From positions 62,001-126,000 of the forward strand of contig JAUVYV010000001.1 in the NCBI GenBank assembly GCA_030602885.1: 64,000 bases of DNA, read 5' to 3'. The notes under the pieces were generated by a model, which saw only the letters and a list, made by a program, of their open reading frames with translations, was not told the DNA's origin and searched no databases. The stretch comes from Phycisphaerales bacterium (lineage in GTDB: Bacteria; Planctomycetota; Phycisphaerae; Sedimentisphaerales; Anaerobacaceae). Of this stretch, positions 1-8,789 are shown piece after piece. The first letter of the stretch is position 1. Each line of letters opens with the position of its first letter. The position numbers and the translations under genes were made by a program.

Positions 1-387
1 AGGAGCTACATACCGGGGAACAGGTTCAGGATGGATGCGTATCGCAAGATTGCGGTGGCAGGGACAAGCGAGGAATTGGGACAGGTTGGCAGTGAATTGG
101 CTGATGTTTATGGGCCTATACCCGAGGAGGTGAAGGTTGTTTTGGAGTTAGCGGATTTGAGGATTAGAGCGAGTAAGGCCAGCATAAAAAGTGTAACAGC
201 ACAGGCTGATAATTTGGTATTCTTATTCGCAAAGGATGCGGAGAAAAAAGCGAGAGCTTTGTTTAAGGGTGCGTCGGGCAGATTTACCGTGGCCGACGAA
301 AAGACGGTTTATCTACACTTACAGAAGAGCTATTTCGAGCCGAAGACGCTAATGAGCTTTTTGCGGAAGGTGCTTGGTGGGGCTTGA
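1..387 (+). CDS. mfd: Transcription-repair coupling factor Mfd, C-terminal end (partial)
   Basis: This is the last 128 residues of an open frame that enters the window at base 1 and stops with TGA at 385-387. The residues SYIPGNRFRMDAYRKIA at the window edge match the end of the Mfd helicase core, and the remainder matches its C-terminal TRCF domain (short helices, then a beta-rich tail). Mfd is the ATP-dependent translocase that removes stalled RNA polymerase from DNA lesions and recruits UvrA; the C-terminal domain normally masks the UvrA-binding region. An internal ATG at 31 is not the gene start. A perfect GC palindrome lies 3 bases after the stop. Confidence 0.85.
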   Translation, partial: RSYIPGNRFRMDAYRKIAVAGTSEELGQVGSELADVYGPIPEEVKVVLELADLRIRASKASIKSVTAQADNLVFLFAKDAEKKARALFKGASGRFTVADEKTVYLHLQKSYFEPKTLMSFLRKVLGGA

Positions 388-390
388 ATC

Positions 391-406
391 CCGGCGCGCC
401 GGGATA
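391..406. terminator. GC-rich palindrome after mfd
   Basis: The 16-base perfect palindrome TCCCGGCGCGCCGGGA starts 3 bases after the mfd stop. It would form a strong hairpin, but no T-run follows, so it is at best a weak or factor-assisted terminator or an mRNA 3'-end stabiliser. Confidence 0.35.
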
Positions 407-471
407 GGGCGTGGTATAAATACCGATTTTATCGGGAAAGAAAAAGGAATGGTAGTAAGGAAGTGATTGAA

Positions 472-1008
472 ATGAAGAGGTATTGGTTGCTGGGGTCAAT
501 CGTGATTGGGTGCGTTGTGCTGTTGACGGCGGCGGTATGGGCGGTAAGTCCCTGGGAGAAAAGGCAAATCGATAACTTCGGGGCCTCGACGCTAAAGGGA
601 TTAGAGACGGTGGCGGTGGAGGTGAGGGTCGCGCGGGACAGGCCCGAGACGCTCAGCTTACTCAAACAAGAGGACCTGCGGGCAGAGGTGGAGATGGCAT
701 TGCAGCGAGGCGGGCTAAAGATTCGCCGGCCTACGCCCGGCGTCGGGCTCTATATCGTTGTGGCGAAAGTGGCTACGCCCGGCGGCAGAGAAGCGAGGAC
801 GTGTGCGATACATGTTCAGTCCTCGCTGCTGCAGGTCGTGCACCTGTCGCGGGATACGACCATCCGCGCAGAATCGCAGACCTGGCCATCGGTCGGCCAC
901 GGGCGATTCGGCGTCGTCAACTACGGAATGGCGAAATCGCTTATCAGGCAGACCGTAAACGACCACGCGCAGGACTTCATCAGCGACTGGAAGGCAGCAA
1001 ACCGATAG
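472..1008 (+). CDS. Membrane-anchored hypothetical protein
   Basis: I do not recognise this protein of about 178 residues. It begins with MKRYWLL and one hydrophobic segment (about residues 4-25), which acts as an uncleaved anchor or signal peptide; the rest looks extracytoplasmic with alternating beta strands and a C-terminal helix. I chose ATG 472 because AAGGAAG at 457-463 sits 8 bases upstream; an in-frame GTG at 463 would add three residues and overlap that site. It follows mfd by about 85 bases and precedes another secreted protein on the same strand. Confidence 0.6.
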   Translation: MKRYWLLGSIVIGCVVLLTAAVWAVSPWEKRQIDNFGASTLKGLETVAVEVRVARDRPETLSLLKQEDLRAEVEMALQRGGLKIRRPTPGVGLYIVVAKVATPGGREARTCAIHVQSSLLQVVHLSRDTTIRAESQTWPSVGHGRFGVVNYGMAKSLIRQTVNDHAQDFISDWKAANR

Positions 1009-1106
1009 AAAGAGCACCGATGCACAAGAACATCGGCGCCTAAGGCTTACGGAGACGAACAGGGTCACAAACGCGAAAAGCAGATGTCGGGGTAAAGGAG
1101 CAAACG

Positions 1107-3191
1107 ATGAGTCATTCACGATTTAGTTTCTTGGTGGTGTTGGGACTGACAAGCGTGGTGTGTTTTGCGGCAGCAAAGGAAGGTTCGCCGCTGGATGAGC
1201 TGCCGTCGTATATCAGGCGGGTGATAGAGTTTGGTCAGCGGGCGGACTTTTCGCACGACGGCAAGCGGGTACTGTTTCTTGAAAAGACTTTCGGTGATGT
1301 TTATGAAGTGGAATTAGAGACGGGGAAACTGCGGGCGATGACTCACCACTACTATCATGAGGGATATACGCGGGCATTGTATCTTGCGAACGGCGACATT
1401 CTCCTGTCGGGGGCGAAGAAGTTCGATGCGGCCAATCCGAGGGCGAGCAGAAGCGGCGCCAATGCGGAGCTTTGGGTGTTGAAGAAGGATTTGTCAGGGC
1501 CTCCTGTGCAGTTGGGTGAGCACTGCTCGGAAGGGCCGGCGGTATCGCGGAGGAGGATGAGATTGGCGTGGACGATGCAGGATGAGGGGCTGATATTTAT
1601 CGGGGATATTGTCTATGTGGCCGGCGAGCCGAAGTTAGTGAATAAAAGTAAAATACTGGATGCGAAAGATATGCCCTTTGAGTGCAATTTAGAGACGCAG
1701 AACTTTCGGCCACCGGATGAAAAGGAGCTTGTTTTCAGCGCTTATATGAAGAGGTATCGGTTCTGCGAGGTGATGGGGCTGAATTTGGAGACGGGCAAGA
1801 TTGTCAACTACTCTAATGCGCCGCGAGAGTATGACGAGCCGGAGGGGATTTTTCCCGATGGCAAGCACACGTTGGTCGAGTGCGACAGGGGCAACCACAG
1901 GGGAACACAGCATATCGATATTTACAAGCTGGCCCTGGACGGTTCGGGTCGGATGGAGCGACTGACGAAGTTCGCAAACTACAAGGGTTACAAGGCGAGT
2001 AATCCGGTGGTGAGTGACGATGGGCGTTATATGGCGTTTCAGTATGCTAAGTATGGGGACATGGCGGGAGTCGGGCGGGGGATACTGTTATTTGACTTCG
2101 AGGAGTATGAGAAGGCGAAAGAGGCGGAGGCGTCGGATTTGGGAAGTAATGCGCGCAGACCTCAGACGGATGAGGAGCTTCGGTACTGGCTCTCGAATAT
2201 GGTCTGGTATCACGGGTTCAGCAACGACGAGATCAGAGTAGCTACGGGATTGACCCAAGAAGAGATTACGACTGCACTGGAGCGGTTTGATATTCGGCGT
2301 GATAATAAGCCGAGGCGTAAGACAGGAGCGCCCCTGCTTGTGCTCCCCTACCCCGGCGGACGGCATCCCCGGCTTGGGTTTTTAGATGGGGCGGTTAATC
2401 CGCAGCGGGAGACGAAGGTGAGTGTGTTCTGTCCATGGGATGGAGAAAGTTATGTGGTGGTGGATGTGCCGGAGGCGGTCTTTTCAAACCTGGGGCTGGT
2501 ATATCTGGCGCATACGCATGAGCCGTTCCCGACCGTTTGGCAAAAGCAGGGGATAGACTTGGAGAAGTTAGAGTGGAACCGGCGTGATGACGGGACATTG
2601 GATATGGAGCGGGAGCTGCCGAATGGGATAGCGTTCGGGGCGAGGGTGATACCGGGTACGGATGCGGTGCGGATGGAGCTTTGGCTGAAGAACGGGACGG
2701 GTGAGAAGCTGACGGATTTGAAGGTGCAGAACTGCGTGATGACCGGGTATGCCAAGGGTTTTGAGGAGCAGACAAACGAGAACAAGGTTTTTGCGGATCC
2801 TTATGTTGCGTGCCGGTCGAAGGACGGGGATAAGTGGATAATCACGGCGTGGGAGAACTGCGTAAATCCGTGGGCCAATCCGGACGTGCCGTGCTTTCAC
2901 TCGGACCCGCAGTTTGCGGATTGCAAACCGGGCGAGACGGTTCGGCTTGTCGGCTGGGTCTGGTTCTACGAGGGAACAGATATAGAGAGGGAATTGGCGC
3001 GGAAAAGAAAAGACGGACTGGCGGCAATAATCAAAGGCACCGGCCCGGCAACTGCGAGGTGTGGGTATGATGTGCATTTCTTTGTTGGCTCGACAATCGA
3101 AGTGGGCCGATGTTATTTGAATTTTCCGGCGAGTGTGGAGCCGAATTCGGCGGCCAGCTTGGAGGCGGTGTACTGCTCAACGTTGTCATAA
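1107..3191 (+). CDS. Secreted beta-propeller-like protein of unknown function
   Basis: A 694-residue exported protein. A signal peptide (about residues 1-23, ending in CFAAA) is followed by a region resembling TolB/WD40-like beta-propeller repeats (for example RADFSHDGKRVLFLE and NPVVSDDGRYMAFQYAK), seen roughly at residues 40-330. A linker with a helical segment around 350-400 follows, then a distinct beta-rich C-terminal domain (about 410-640) starting near the PYPGGRHPRLGF motif and rich in Trp and Cys. AAGGAG lies 6 bases before the ATG. The last 26 codons overlap the antisense lipoprotein gene ending at 3113, which is unusual. Function unknown; sensing or binding of an extracellular ligand is a guess. 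Confidence 0.7.
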   Translation: MSHSRFSFLVVLGLTSVVCFAAAKEGSPLDELPSYIRRVIEFGQRADFSHDGKRVLFLEKTFGDVYEVELETGKLRAMTHHYYHEGYTRALYLANGDILLSGAKKFDAANPRASRSGANAELWVLKKDLSGPPVQLGEHCSEGPAVSRRRMRLAWTMQDEGLIFIGDIVYVAGEPKLVNKSKILDAKDMPFECNLETQNFRPPDEKELVFSAYMKRYRFCEVMGLNLETGKIVNYSNAPREYDEPEGIFPDGKHTLVECDRGNHRGTQHIDIYKLALDGSGRMERLTKFANYKGYKASNPVVSDDGRYMAFQYAKYGDMAGVGRGILLFDFEEYEKAKEAEASDLGSNARRPQTDEELRYWLSNMVWYHGFSNDEIRVATGLTQEEITTALERFDIRRDNKPRRKTGAPLLVLPYPGGRHPRLGFLDGAVNPQRETKVSVFCPWDGESYVVVDVPEAVFSNLGLVYLAHTHEPFPTVWQKQGIDLEKLEWNRRDDGTLDMERELPNGIAFGARVIPGTDAVRMELWLKNGTGEKLTDLKVQNCVMTGYAKGFEEQTNENKVFADPYVACRSKDGDKWIITAWENCVNPWANPDVPCFHSDPQFADCKPGETVRLVGWVWFYEGTDIERELARKRKDGLAAIIKGTGPATARCGYDVHFFVGSTIEVGRCYLNFPASVEPNSAASLEAVYCSTLS

Positions 3192-3562
3192 GAAGCGGTG
3201 AGCAGGACGTTTCCGGCCCTGTCTTTTGCGGCAATGGTAACGGATTCGATGGCCTGGTTGGTGGCCGATGACTGTCGAGCACCCCAGCCCTTGGCATCGA
3301 CGGCGGCACGGTATGTCATGAAGGTCGAGCCGGTGAGTATTATATTTGCGCTGTCCTCGTCACAGAGCAGGACGCGTTTTCTTATGAATTCCTTTTCGAG
3401 GACGTCTTTTAGGACCTTGCCGACGTAGGGGTCCTGGCATTCGATAGGCGTGATATAGACGCACTTGCTCGGCATTGTTTTCAGGTGTTTTGTGGTGACG
3501 ACATCACTGTGGCAGCCGACGAAGATGGGTATGAGTGTTAGAAGCCAAAATGGCCTGTTCAT
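3113..3562 (-). CDS. Small lipoprotein of unknown function
   Basis: A 149-residue protein with a typical lipoprotein signal: short basic start MNRPF, hydrophobic core and lipobox IFVGC (Cys at about residue 17). The mature part is small and mixed alpha/beta, recalling the lipoproteins that accompany surface-assembly systems, but I cannot assign a family. The start is supported by AGGAGA 8 bases upstream of ATG. It converges with the preceding gene and the two coding regions overlap by 79 bases. There is no partner gene on its own strand. Confidence 0.6.
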   Translation of the reverse strand: MNRPFWLLTLIPIFVGCHSDVVTTKHLKTMPSKCVYITPIECQDPYVGKVLKDVLEKEFIRKRVLLCDEDSANIILTGSTFMTYRAAVDAKGWGARQSSATNQAIESVTIAAKDRAGNVLLTASYDNVEQYTASKLAAEFGSTLAGKFK

Positions 3563-3687
3563 TTTTCAGGTCTCCTAAGGAGTTTCTTCGCTGTATTAGA
3601 ATTAATCGACATATTCGCCGGTTTGCTGCAAACGTTTTTGTGGATAATGCTTTGATTTTGGCGTAAAATCGATATATTGATGGTTTG

Positions 3688-3720
3688 CCCCGTTAGAGGG
3701 GAGAAGATACTCTAACGGGG
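3688..3720. repeat. CCCCGTTAGAG inverted-repeat element before the foldase gene
   Basis: Perfect 11-base arms CCCCGTTAGAG (3688-3698) and CTCTAACGGGG (3710-3720) flank an 11-base loop. The element ends one base before the TTG start of the next gene. The same arm sequence recurs at 12963-13047, so this is a dispersed element rather than a simple terminator; it lacks a T-run. Confidence 0.75.
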
Positions 3721-3721
3721 T

Positions 3722-4879
3722 TTGCAGAAAAGCAGAGGCGAAAGAAAAATCAAAAATCAAAAATCAAAAATCGAAAATCAAATTTTGATATTGTTAGTGC
3801 TTCTGGCAGCGGCGGGATGCGGGGGGCAGAAGGCGAAGTATACGCCGGCCGAGCTCGAGCAGATGGGGTTTGTTCAAAAGGAGGGTCTGCCTGATGTCTC
3901 GGGGGGGTTTGTGCTGAGCGTGGCCGGTGAGCCGATAACCGCCGATGAGGTGATGGGGCCTGTGTTCGAGCGGCTTTCCCGTTTGGCTGCGAGGAGTGAT
4001 TTCGAGCGATTCAGGACGTTAGCGTCGCCGGCAATACAGCAGGTTCTCACGGCAAGGATATCGAATGCCGTACTGTACAGCAAGGCGAAAGAAGAGTTCG
4101 GTGAGGATGCCCAGGGCCAGATAAGCCAGGCGGCGGAGACGGAGGTGAGGCGGTTTGTGGTAAGCTTCGGCGGCGACTACGCCAAGGCCGAGCAGTCGCT
4201 CAAGCAGATGGGGCTGGACTGGGGCAGCTTCGAGGAATTTCAGAAGAAGAGGATTATGAGTCAATCGTATATAGCTCAGCAGATGCCGCAGGAGGATATG
4301 GTGACGTATAGTGAGCTTGTTGCGATGTACGACCGGATAAAGGATGAACTATATACGACGGTCGGGCGGTGTCAGTTTCAGTTGATAGACATTCAGCCGG
4401 CAAAGCTGGTGGTCGATGCCGGCAAGAGCAGATATGAGGCGGCGAGGGAGCTGGCTGAGGAGATAATCAACCGGCACAGGAGCGGAGAGGATTTTGGCGA
4501 GCTGGCGAAGCAGTATTCGCACGGGCACAGAGCGTCGATAGGAGCAGGCGGGTTATGGCAGAAGCTGGATCCGCAGTCACTGGTAAAGCCATACGATATC
4601 CTTGCCGTCGAGGCGGCCAGGGTCAGGAGCGGGCAGATAGCGGGACCGATTGAGACAGACGACCATATTTTCATAATGAAGGTTTTGGAGTACAGAGACA
4701 AGGGTGTTGAGCCGTTCGAAGATGTGCAGAACGAGCTGAAGGCGCGAATCAGATTTGAGCGTCAGCAGAAGGTCATTGAGGAGCTGAACGCCAAGCTCAT
4801 GGAACAGGCGTCGGCGGAGGACACGCGCCGGTTCGTTGACTACTGCGTGCGGGAGATTTATCGGATGGCGAACAGGTGA
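3722..4879 (+). CDS. PpiC/SurA-type peptidyl-prolyl isomerase lipoprotein
   Basis: A 385-residue lipoprotein foldase. The frame opens with TTG at 3722 and runs through a Lys/Asn/Gln/Ser-rich repeat (KIKNQKSKIENQ) into a hydrophobic core and lipobox LAAAGC (Cys near residue 33). The central region is a SurA-like helical chaperone domain. A parvulin rotamase domain follows at about residues 215-330, with the GEDFGELAKQYSHGH, GGLWQKL and GPIETDDHIFIMKV blocks typical of the family. It would assist folding of exported proteins at the outer face of the membrane. The start region is a dispersed low-complexity repeat that supplies the basic n-region of the signal peptide; later in-frame TTG codons (3785) would leave no basic residues. 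Confidence 0.75.
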   Translation: MQKSRGERKIKNQKSKIENQILILLVLLAAAGCGGQKAKYTPAELEQMGFVQKEGLPDVSGGFVLSVAGEPITADEVMGPVFERLSRLAARSDFERFRTLASPAIQQVLTARISNAVLYSKAKEEFGEDAQGQISQAAETEVRRFVVSFGGDYAKAEQSLKQMGLDWGSFEEFQKKRIMSQSYIAQQMPQEDMVTYSELVAMYDRIKDELYTTVGRCQFQLIDIQPAKLVVDAGKSRYEAARELAEEIINRHRSGEDFGELAKQYSHGHRASIGAGGLWQKLDPQSLVKPYDILAVEAARVRSGQIAGPIETDDHIFIMKVLEYRDKGVEPFEDVQNELKARIRFERQQKVIEELNAKLMEQASAEDTRRFVDYCVREIYRMANR

Positions 4880-4931
4880 ATTAGTCGTTGGTGTTTTCGC
4901 GGCAGAGCCGGAATTGGATTGCATATAACCG

Positions 4932-5336
4932 ATGGGGATTATAGCACACGGAATAGATTTGGTTGATTTTGGGCGTATAGAGCAGATGGTTGAGCGCCAC
5001 GGGGAACGTTTTCTGGACCGTGTGTTCACCGCGGCGGAACAGGCATACGCCAGCTCGAACCGCAACGGGATGGAGAAATTAGCGGGTCGGTTTGCAGCGA
5101 AGGAGGCGGTATTGAAACTGTTGGGGACTGGCTGGCGAGGCAAGATTGCGTGGACGGATATCGAGGTTGTGAATACCCAAAGCGGCCAGCCCATCGTCAG
5201 CTTGTCGGGGGAGGTGAAAAGGATTGCCGAAAGAATCGGGATTGGTCATATCAGTGTGAGCATCACGCACACGGCGAACTTTGCGATAGCGTCGGCGGTG
5301 GCGATGGCAGGGGAAGATGAAGGCGAACGAGTTTGA
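4932..5336 (+). CDS. acpS: Holo-[acyl-carrier-protein] synthase
   Basis: A 134-residue protein of the usual AcpS length. It transfers 4'-phosphopantetheine from CoA to the conserved serine of acyl carrier protein. The family motifs are intact: GIDLVDFGRIE near the start, with the Mg-binding Asp, and GRFAAKEAVLKLLG at about residues 52-65, with the second metal/catalytic Glu and Lys. The C-terminal strand ISVSITHTANFAIASAVA is also typical. Its 3' end overlaps the start of mnmG by 20 bases, so the two are translationally coupled. Confidence 0.92.
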   Translation: MGIIAHGIDLVDFGRIEQMVERHGERFLDRVFTAAEQAYASSNRNGMEKLAGRFAAKEAVLKLLGTGWRGKIAWTDIEVVNTQSGQPIVSLSGEVKRIAERIGIGHISVSITHTANFAIASAVAMAGEDEGERV

Positions 5337-7185
5337 CTGCGTAGTCATCGGGGCTGGGCACGCCGGGATAGAAGCGGCTCACGCTGCTGCGAAGATGGGT
5401 GCGAAGACCGCACTTGTGACAATTGCCAAAGACGGGATAGCGGCGATGAGCTGCAACCCCGCGATCGGGGGACTGGCAAAAGGTCAGATTGCGCGGGAGG
5501 TCGATGCGCTCGGGGGGCTGATGGGTCTTGCGACGGATGCGGCGGGCTTGCAGTTTCGGATGCTGAACCGCTCGAAGGGCCCTGCGGTTCAGGCGCCTCG
5601 GGCACAGGCGGACAAGTACCGATATCAGCGGTATATGATTGAGGCGCTGGAGCGGACGGAGAACCTGACGATTATCGAGGCCCTAGCGGGCGACATCATC
5701 GTAGAGGCAGGCAAGGTACGGGCGGTCCGGTGTAAAAACGGGCGTGATTATGCGGCGGAAGCGGTTGTGGTTGCGACGGGAACGTTTTTGCGGGGGCTGA
5801 TGCACATAGGCGCCGAGCAGTTCGAGGGCGGCAGGCGTGGTGAGCCGGCGGCGAATGAGCTGTCGGCGAGTCTGGAGCGGCTGGGACTGGTTGTAAAACG
5901 GCTCAAGACCGGCACGCCGCCGCGGCTGGATGCGTCAACCATTGATTACGAAAAGTTAGAGGCCCAGCATGGAGATGCCGAGCCGGTGCCTTTTTCGTTT
6001 ATGACCGAGCGAATAGAAACCGAGCAGATACCCTGCTGGATAACATATACGAATGACAAGATTCATCGATTGCTTCGGGACAACCTTGACAGGGCGCCGC
6101 TTTATACGGGCCAGATTCAATCGACCGGGCCGAGGTACTGCCCGAGCATCGAGACGAAGATAGTTCGCTTTGCGGACAGGTCGCGGCATCAGGTGTTTTT
6201 AGAGCCGGAGGAAGAGGAGAGAAAAGTTATCTACTGCAACGGGGTGAGCACGTCGCTGCCTGCGGATGTTCAGGACCAGATGATAAGGCTGCTGCCGGGA
6301 TGCGAAAGGGCGAAGATTTTGCACTACGGCTATGCGATTGAATATGACTACTGCCCGCCGGTACAGTTGAAGAGCAACCTTGAGACGAAGAAGATATCGG
6401 GATTGTTCTTGGCGGGACAGATAAACGGCACCAGCGGTTACGAGGAGGCGGCAGGCCAGGGGATTATGGCAGGGATGAACGCGGCCAGGAAAATACAGGG
6501 AGCGGAGCCGATTGTCTTAGGGCGGGACCAGGCATATATCGCCGTGATGATAGACGACCTGCTGACGAGGGGGCTCGGCGTAGAGCCGATGGGAATCACC
6601 GATGAACCTTACCGGATGTTTACCTCGCGGGCCGAATACCGGCTTAGCTTAAGGGCCGATAATGCGGACAGGAGATTGACACAAATCGGAAGGTCGGTCG
6701 GCGTTGTGGATGGGGCAAGGTGGGCTAAATACGAGAAAAAGCTTTGTGACATTGAAAAACTGAAAAATTATCTGACCGGGACGCGCATCGCCGGGAGGAG
6801 CTTGTGGGAGCAGCTTCGCCGGCCGAAGAATACATTGGCAGAGACAATGTCCGATAACGCGGATGTAAAAAAGATGAGTTTCGACAAAACGGTCCTGGAG
6901 GCAGTGGTTATTGATGCAAAATACGAGGGCTACTTAGCCAAGCAGCAGCGATTAGTGGCCGGGCTGAAGGCACTGGACAGAAAAGGGATACCGGCGGACC
7001 TGGACTATGATAAGATCTGCCATCTGCGTGTTGAGGCGAAAGAGAAGCTATCGGTCTTCAGGCTTGAGACGCTCGGCCAGGCGAGCAGGATAAGCGGGAT
7101 AACGCCGGCGGATATTACGGTGATACAGATACACCTGAAGAAGTACTACCACCATCGAACAGACAAAGCCCAGGCAAACGGTTAG
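5317..7185 (+). CDS. mnmG: tRNA uridine-5-carboxymethylaminomethyl modification enzyme MnmG (GidA)
   Basis: A 622-residue FAD enzyme, full length for the family. With MnmE it installs the carboxymethylaminomethyl group on wobble U34 of tRNAs. Visible hallmarks are the N-terminal dinucleotide fold GAGHAGIEAAHAAAKMG (about residues 12-28), the signature block MSCNPAIGGLAKGQIARE, the PRAQADKYRYQRYM segment, two conserved Cys regions (QSTGPRYCPSIE and EYDYCPP), the FAD-binding GLFLAGQINGTSGYEEAAGQG block and the helical C-terminal MnmE/tRNA-binding domain. No mnmE gene is in the window. It overlaps acpS and is followed 9 bases later by a radical SAM gene. Confidence 0.97.
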   Translation: MKANEFDCVVIGAGHAGIEAAHAAAKMGAKTALVTIAKDGIAAMSCNPAIGGLAKGQIAREVDALGGLMGLATDAAGLQFRMLNRSKGPAVQAPRAQADKYRYQRYMIEALERTENLTIIEALAGDIIVEAGKVRAVRCKNGRDYAAEAVVVATGTFLRGLMHIGAEQFEGGRRGEPAANELSASLERLGLVVKRLKTGTPPRLDASTIDYEKLEAQHGDAEPVPFSFMTERIETEQIPCWITYTNDKIHRLLRDNLDRAPLYTGQIQSTGPRYCPSIETKIVRFADRSRHQVFLEPEEEERKVIYCNGVSTSLPADVQDQMIRLLPGCERAKILHYGYAIEYDYCPPVQLKSNLETKKISGLFLAGQINGTSGYEEAAGQGIMAGMNAARKIQGAEPIVLGRDQAYIAVMIDDLLTRGLGVEPMGITDEPYRMFTSRAEYRLSLRADNADRRLTQIGRSVGVVDGARWAKYEKKLCDIEKLKNYLTGTRIAGRSLWEQLRRPKNTLAETMSDNADVKKMSFDKTVLEAVVIDAKYEGYLAKQQRLVAGLKALDRKGIPADLDYDKICHLRVEAKEKLSVFRLETLGQASRISGITPADITVIQIHLKKYYHHRTDKAQANG

Positions 7186-7194
7186 TGAAGGTAT

Positions 7195-8238
7195 ATGAGG
7201 CAACTGTCGGACAGTGTCTATAACAGCCAGGTCGGACGGGCCGAGGCAAAGTTCAAGCTTTGGCACAATGCCGGTCTTTTGCTGACGTACAAATGCAATG
7301 CGAGCTGTGAGTTCTGCTATTACAACTGCTCACCGCAGCAGGGTGGGCTGATGGAGGTTGAGACGGCGATTGCGAGCTGGCAGGGCCTAAGAGAACTGGC
7401 GGGTGAGGATGCGAAGATTCATATAACAGGGGGTGAGCCGTTCTTGTACTGGGAACGGATGATAGAGATACTGCAACAAGCCCAAAAGGAGAAGCTCAGG
7501 CCTTGTGACTTGATTGAGACAAATGGTTACTGGGCCACGGATGAGGCAATAGTGAGGGAGCGGCTGGGTGTTCTTGATAAGCTCGGAATGAAGCGGCTGA
7601 AGATAAGCGTGGACCCATTTCATCAGGAGTACGTTGATATTGAACCGGCTCGGCGGTTGGCACATATCGCAAAGGAGCTGTTGGGAGCCAAACGGGTGCT
7701 GGTTAGGTGGGAGAAGTATCTTGAAAATCCGATTGAGATGAAAGGTCTTTCCAAACAAGAGAAGCAGCAGCGGTACAGGGAGGCAATGAAGGATTATCCG
7801 TGTCGGTTTACAGGACGGGCGGCAGGCAAATTGGCTCGGCTGGTTGCGGGCGAAACTGTTGAAAAGATTGCGAAGACCAATTGCAGGGTGGCTTTCTTAG
7901 GGGCCAAGGGTGTGCATATAGACCCTTACGGTAACGTCTTCAGCGGGACATGCAGCGGGATTATTTTGGGTAATGTCACCGAGGATTCGCTGGGCGATAT
8001 CTGGGAGAAGTGGCAGCCGGGGGATGATGAGATAATCAATACACTTTTTTTTAGTGGGCCTGTCGGGCTGCTTGGAGAAGCTGTGAAGCTTGGGTATCGG
8101 CCGAGGGAGGTCTATGCGGGCAAGTGTCATCTTTGCACGGACGTTCGGCGGTTTCTTCTCGAGCGGGGACAGTTCAGTTCGACAATTGGACCGGCGGAAT
8201 GTTATGGGCATACAGAGGGCAGGACAGGCAACTATTGA
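7195..8238 (+). CDS. Radical SAM protein with C-terminal Cys-rich region
   Basis: A 347-residue radical SAM enzyme. The cluster motif is CNASCEFC (CX3CX2C, about residues 32-39), followed by the Gly-rich [12 protein letters not shown]-binding motif and a TIM-barrel core. The C-terminal third holds further cysteines (CRVAF, GTCSG, and CHLCTD near residue 320) in the arrangement seen in SPASM/Twitch-type maturases, with the typical phrase DPYGNVFSG...[16 protein letters not shown]. The substrate cannot be deduced; SPASM-like enzymes often modify peptides or proteins, but no precursor peptide gene is evident nearby. It follows mnmG closely and converges on the hydrogenase operon. Confidence 0.8.
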   Translation: MRQLSDSVYNSQVGRAEAKFKLWHNAGLLLTYKCNASCEFCYYNCSPQQGGLMEVETAIASWQGLRELAGEDAKIHITGGEPFLYWERMIEILQQAQKEKLRPCDLIETNGYWATDEAIVRERLGVLDKLGMKRLKISVDPFHQEYVDIEPARRLAHIAKELLGAKRVLVRWEKYLENPIEMKGLSKQEKQQRYREAMKDYPCRFTGRAAGKLARLVAGETVEKIAKTNCRVAFLGAKGVHIDPYGNVFSGTCSGIILGNVTEDSLGDIWEKWQPGDDEIINTLFFSGPVGLLGEAVKLGYRPREVYAGKCHLCTDVRRFLLERGQFSSTIGPAECYGHTEGRTGNY

Positions 8239-8264
8239 GAAGCCGGAAGAAGAGAGGGGAAATT

Positions 8265-8750
8265 TCAAGGGTTGGGAGGAAAGACCTGAACGAGCATTTG
8301 CGTGAGAGACCGGACGGACTCGGCGACCTTCGTTGAAAGGGGCTCTCCGAGTGTCAGGTCGGCAGGCTGAATACCAATAAGGAAGACATCAACGTCGATG
8401 CTCTGTTTGATCATATCGATGAAGATTCTCGGCGAGAGCGTGTGCGTCGAGATAACGAGAGAATTCAGGTCCTCCGGCTGGAAAATCTTTACACTGCCGG
8501 GCGTAGCGCCGAAGTCGATGGCGTCGATGATGAGCAGGTTGTCCGGCGCCTTCTTTATGATGGGCTGGATGTAGTTTTCGGGGACGGTCCCTGCATCGAT
8601 GATTTCGGCGGAGATTTTGCCCTTTAGCTCCTCGCAGATTATCGGGCCGGCTCCATCGTCGGCCTTGAGGGTGCTGCCTATTCCGACGATAAGGGTTTTC
8701 GAGCCGCGAAGCCCATTAAGCTGGTCGATAATATGTCGGTCGGTTTTCAT
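8265..8750 (-). CDS. hycI: [NiFe] hydrogenase maturation endopeptidase (HycI/HyaD family)
   Basis: A 161-residue protein of the M52 peptidase family, the last gene of the hydrogenase operon. These proteases remove the C-terminal extension of the hydrogenase large subunit after nickel insertion. The GIGSTLKADDGAGP motif (about residues 22-35) carries the Ni-binding Asp/Glu region, DAGTVPEN and IDAIDFG (about 75) hold the second ligand region, and STHTLSP (about 100) the third. The presumed target is the large subunit at 15507-16697, which has a tail of about 35 residues after DPCYSCTER. It lies about 40 bases after the NuoI-like gene. Confidence 0.88.
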   Translation of the reverse strand: MKTDRHIIDQLNGLRGSKTLIVGIGSTLKADDGAGPIICEELKGKISAEIIDAGTVPENYIQPIIKKAPDNLLIIDAIDFGATPGSVKIFQPEDLNSLVISTHTLSPRIFIDMIKQSIDVDVFLIGIQPADLTLGEPLSTKVAESVRSLTQMLVQVFPPNP

Positions 8751-8789
8751 CTGCGTACAACGGGCGATAAGATAGGCGCGACCGGGTTT

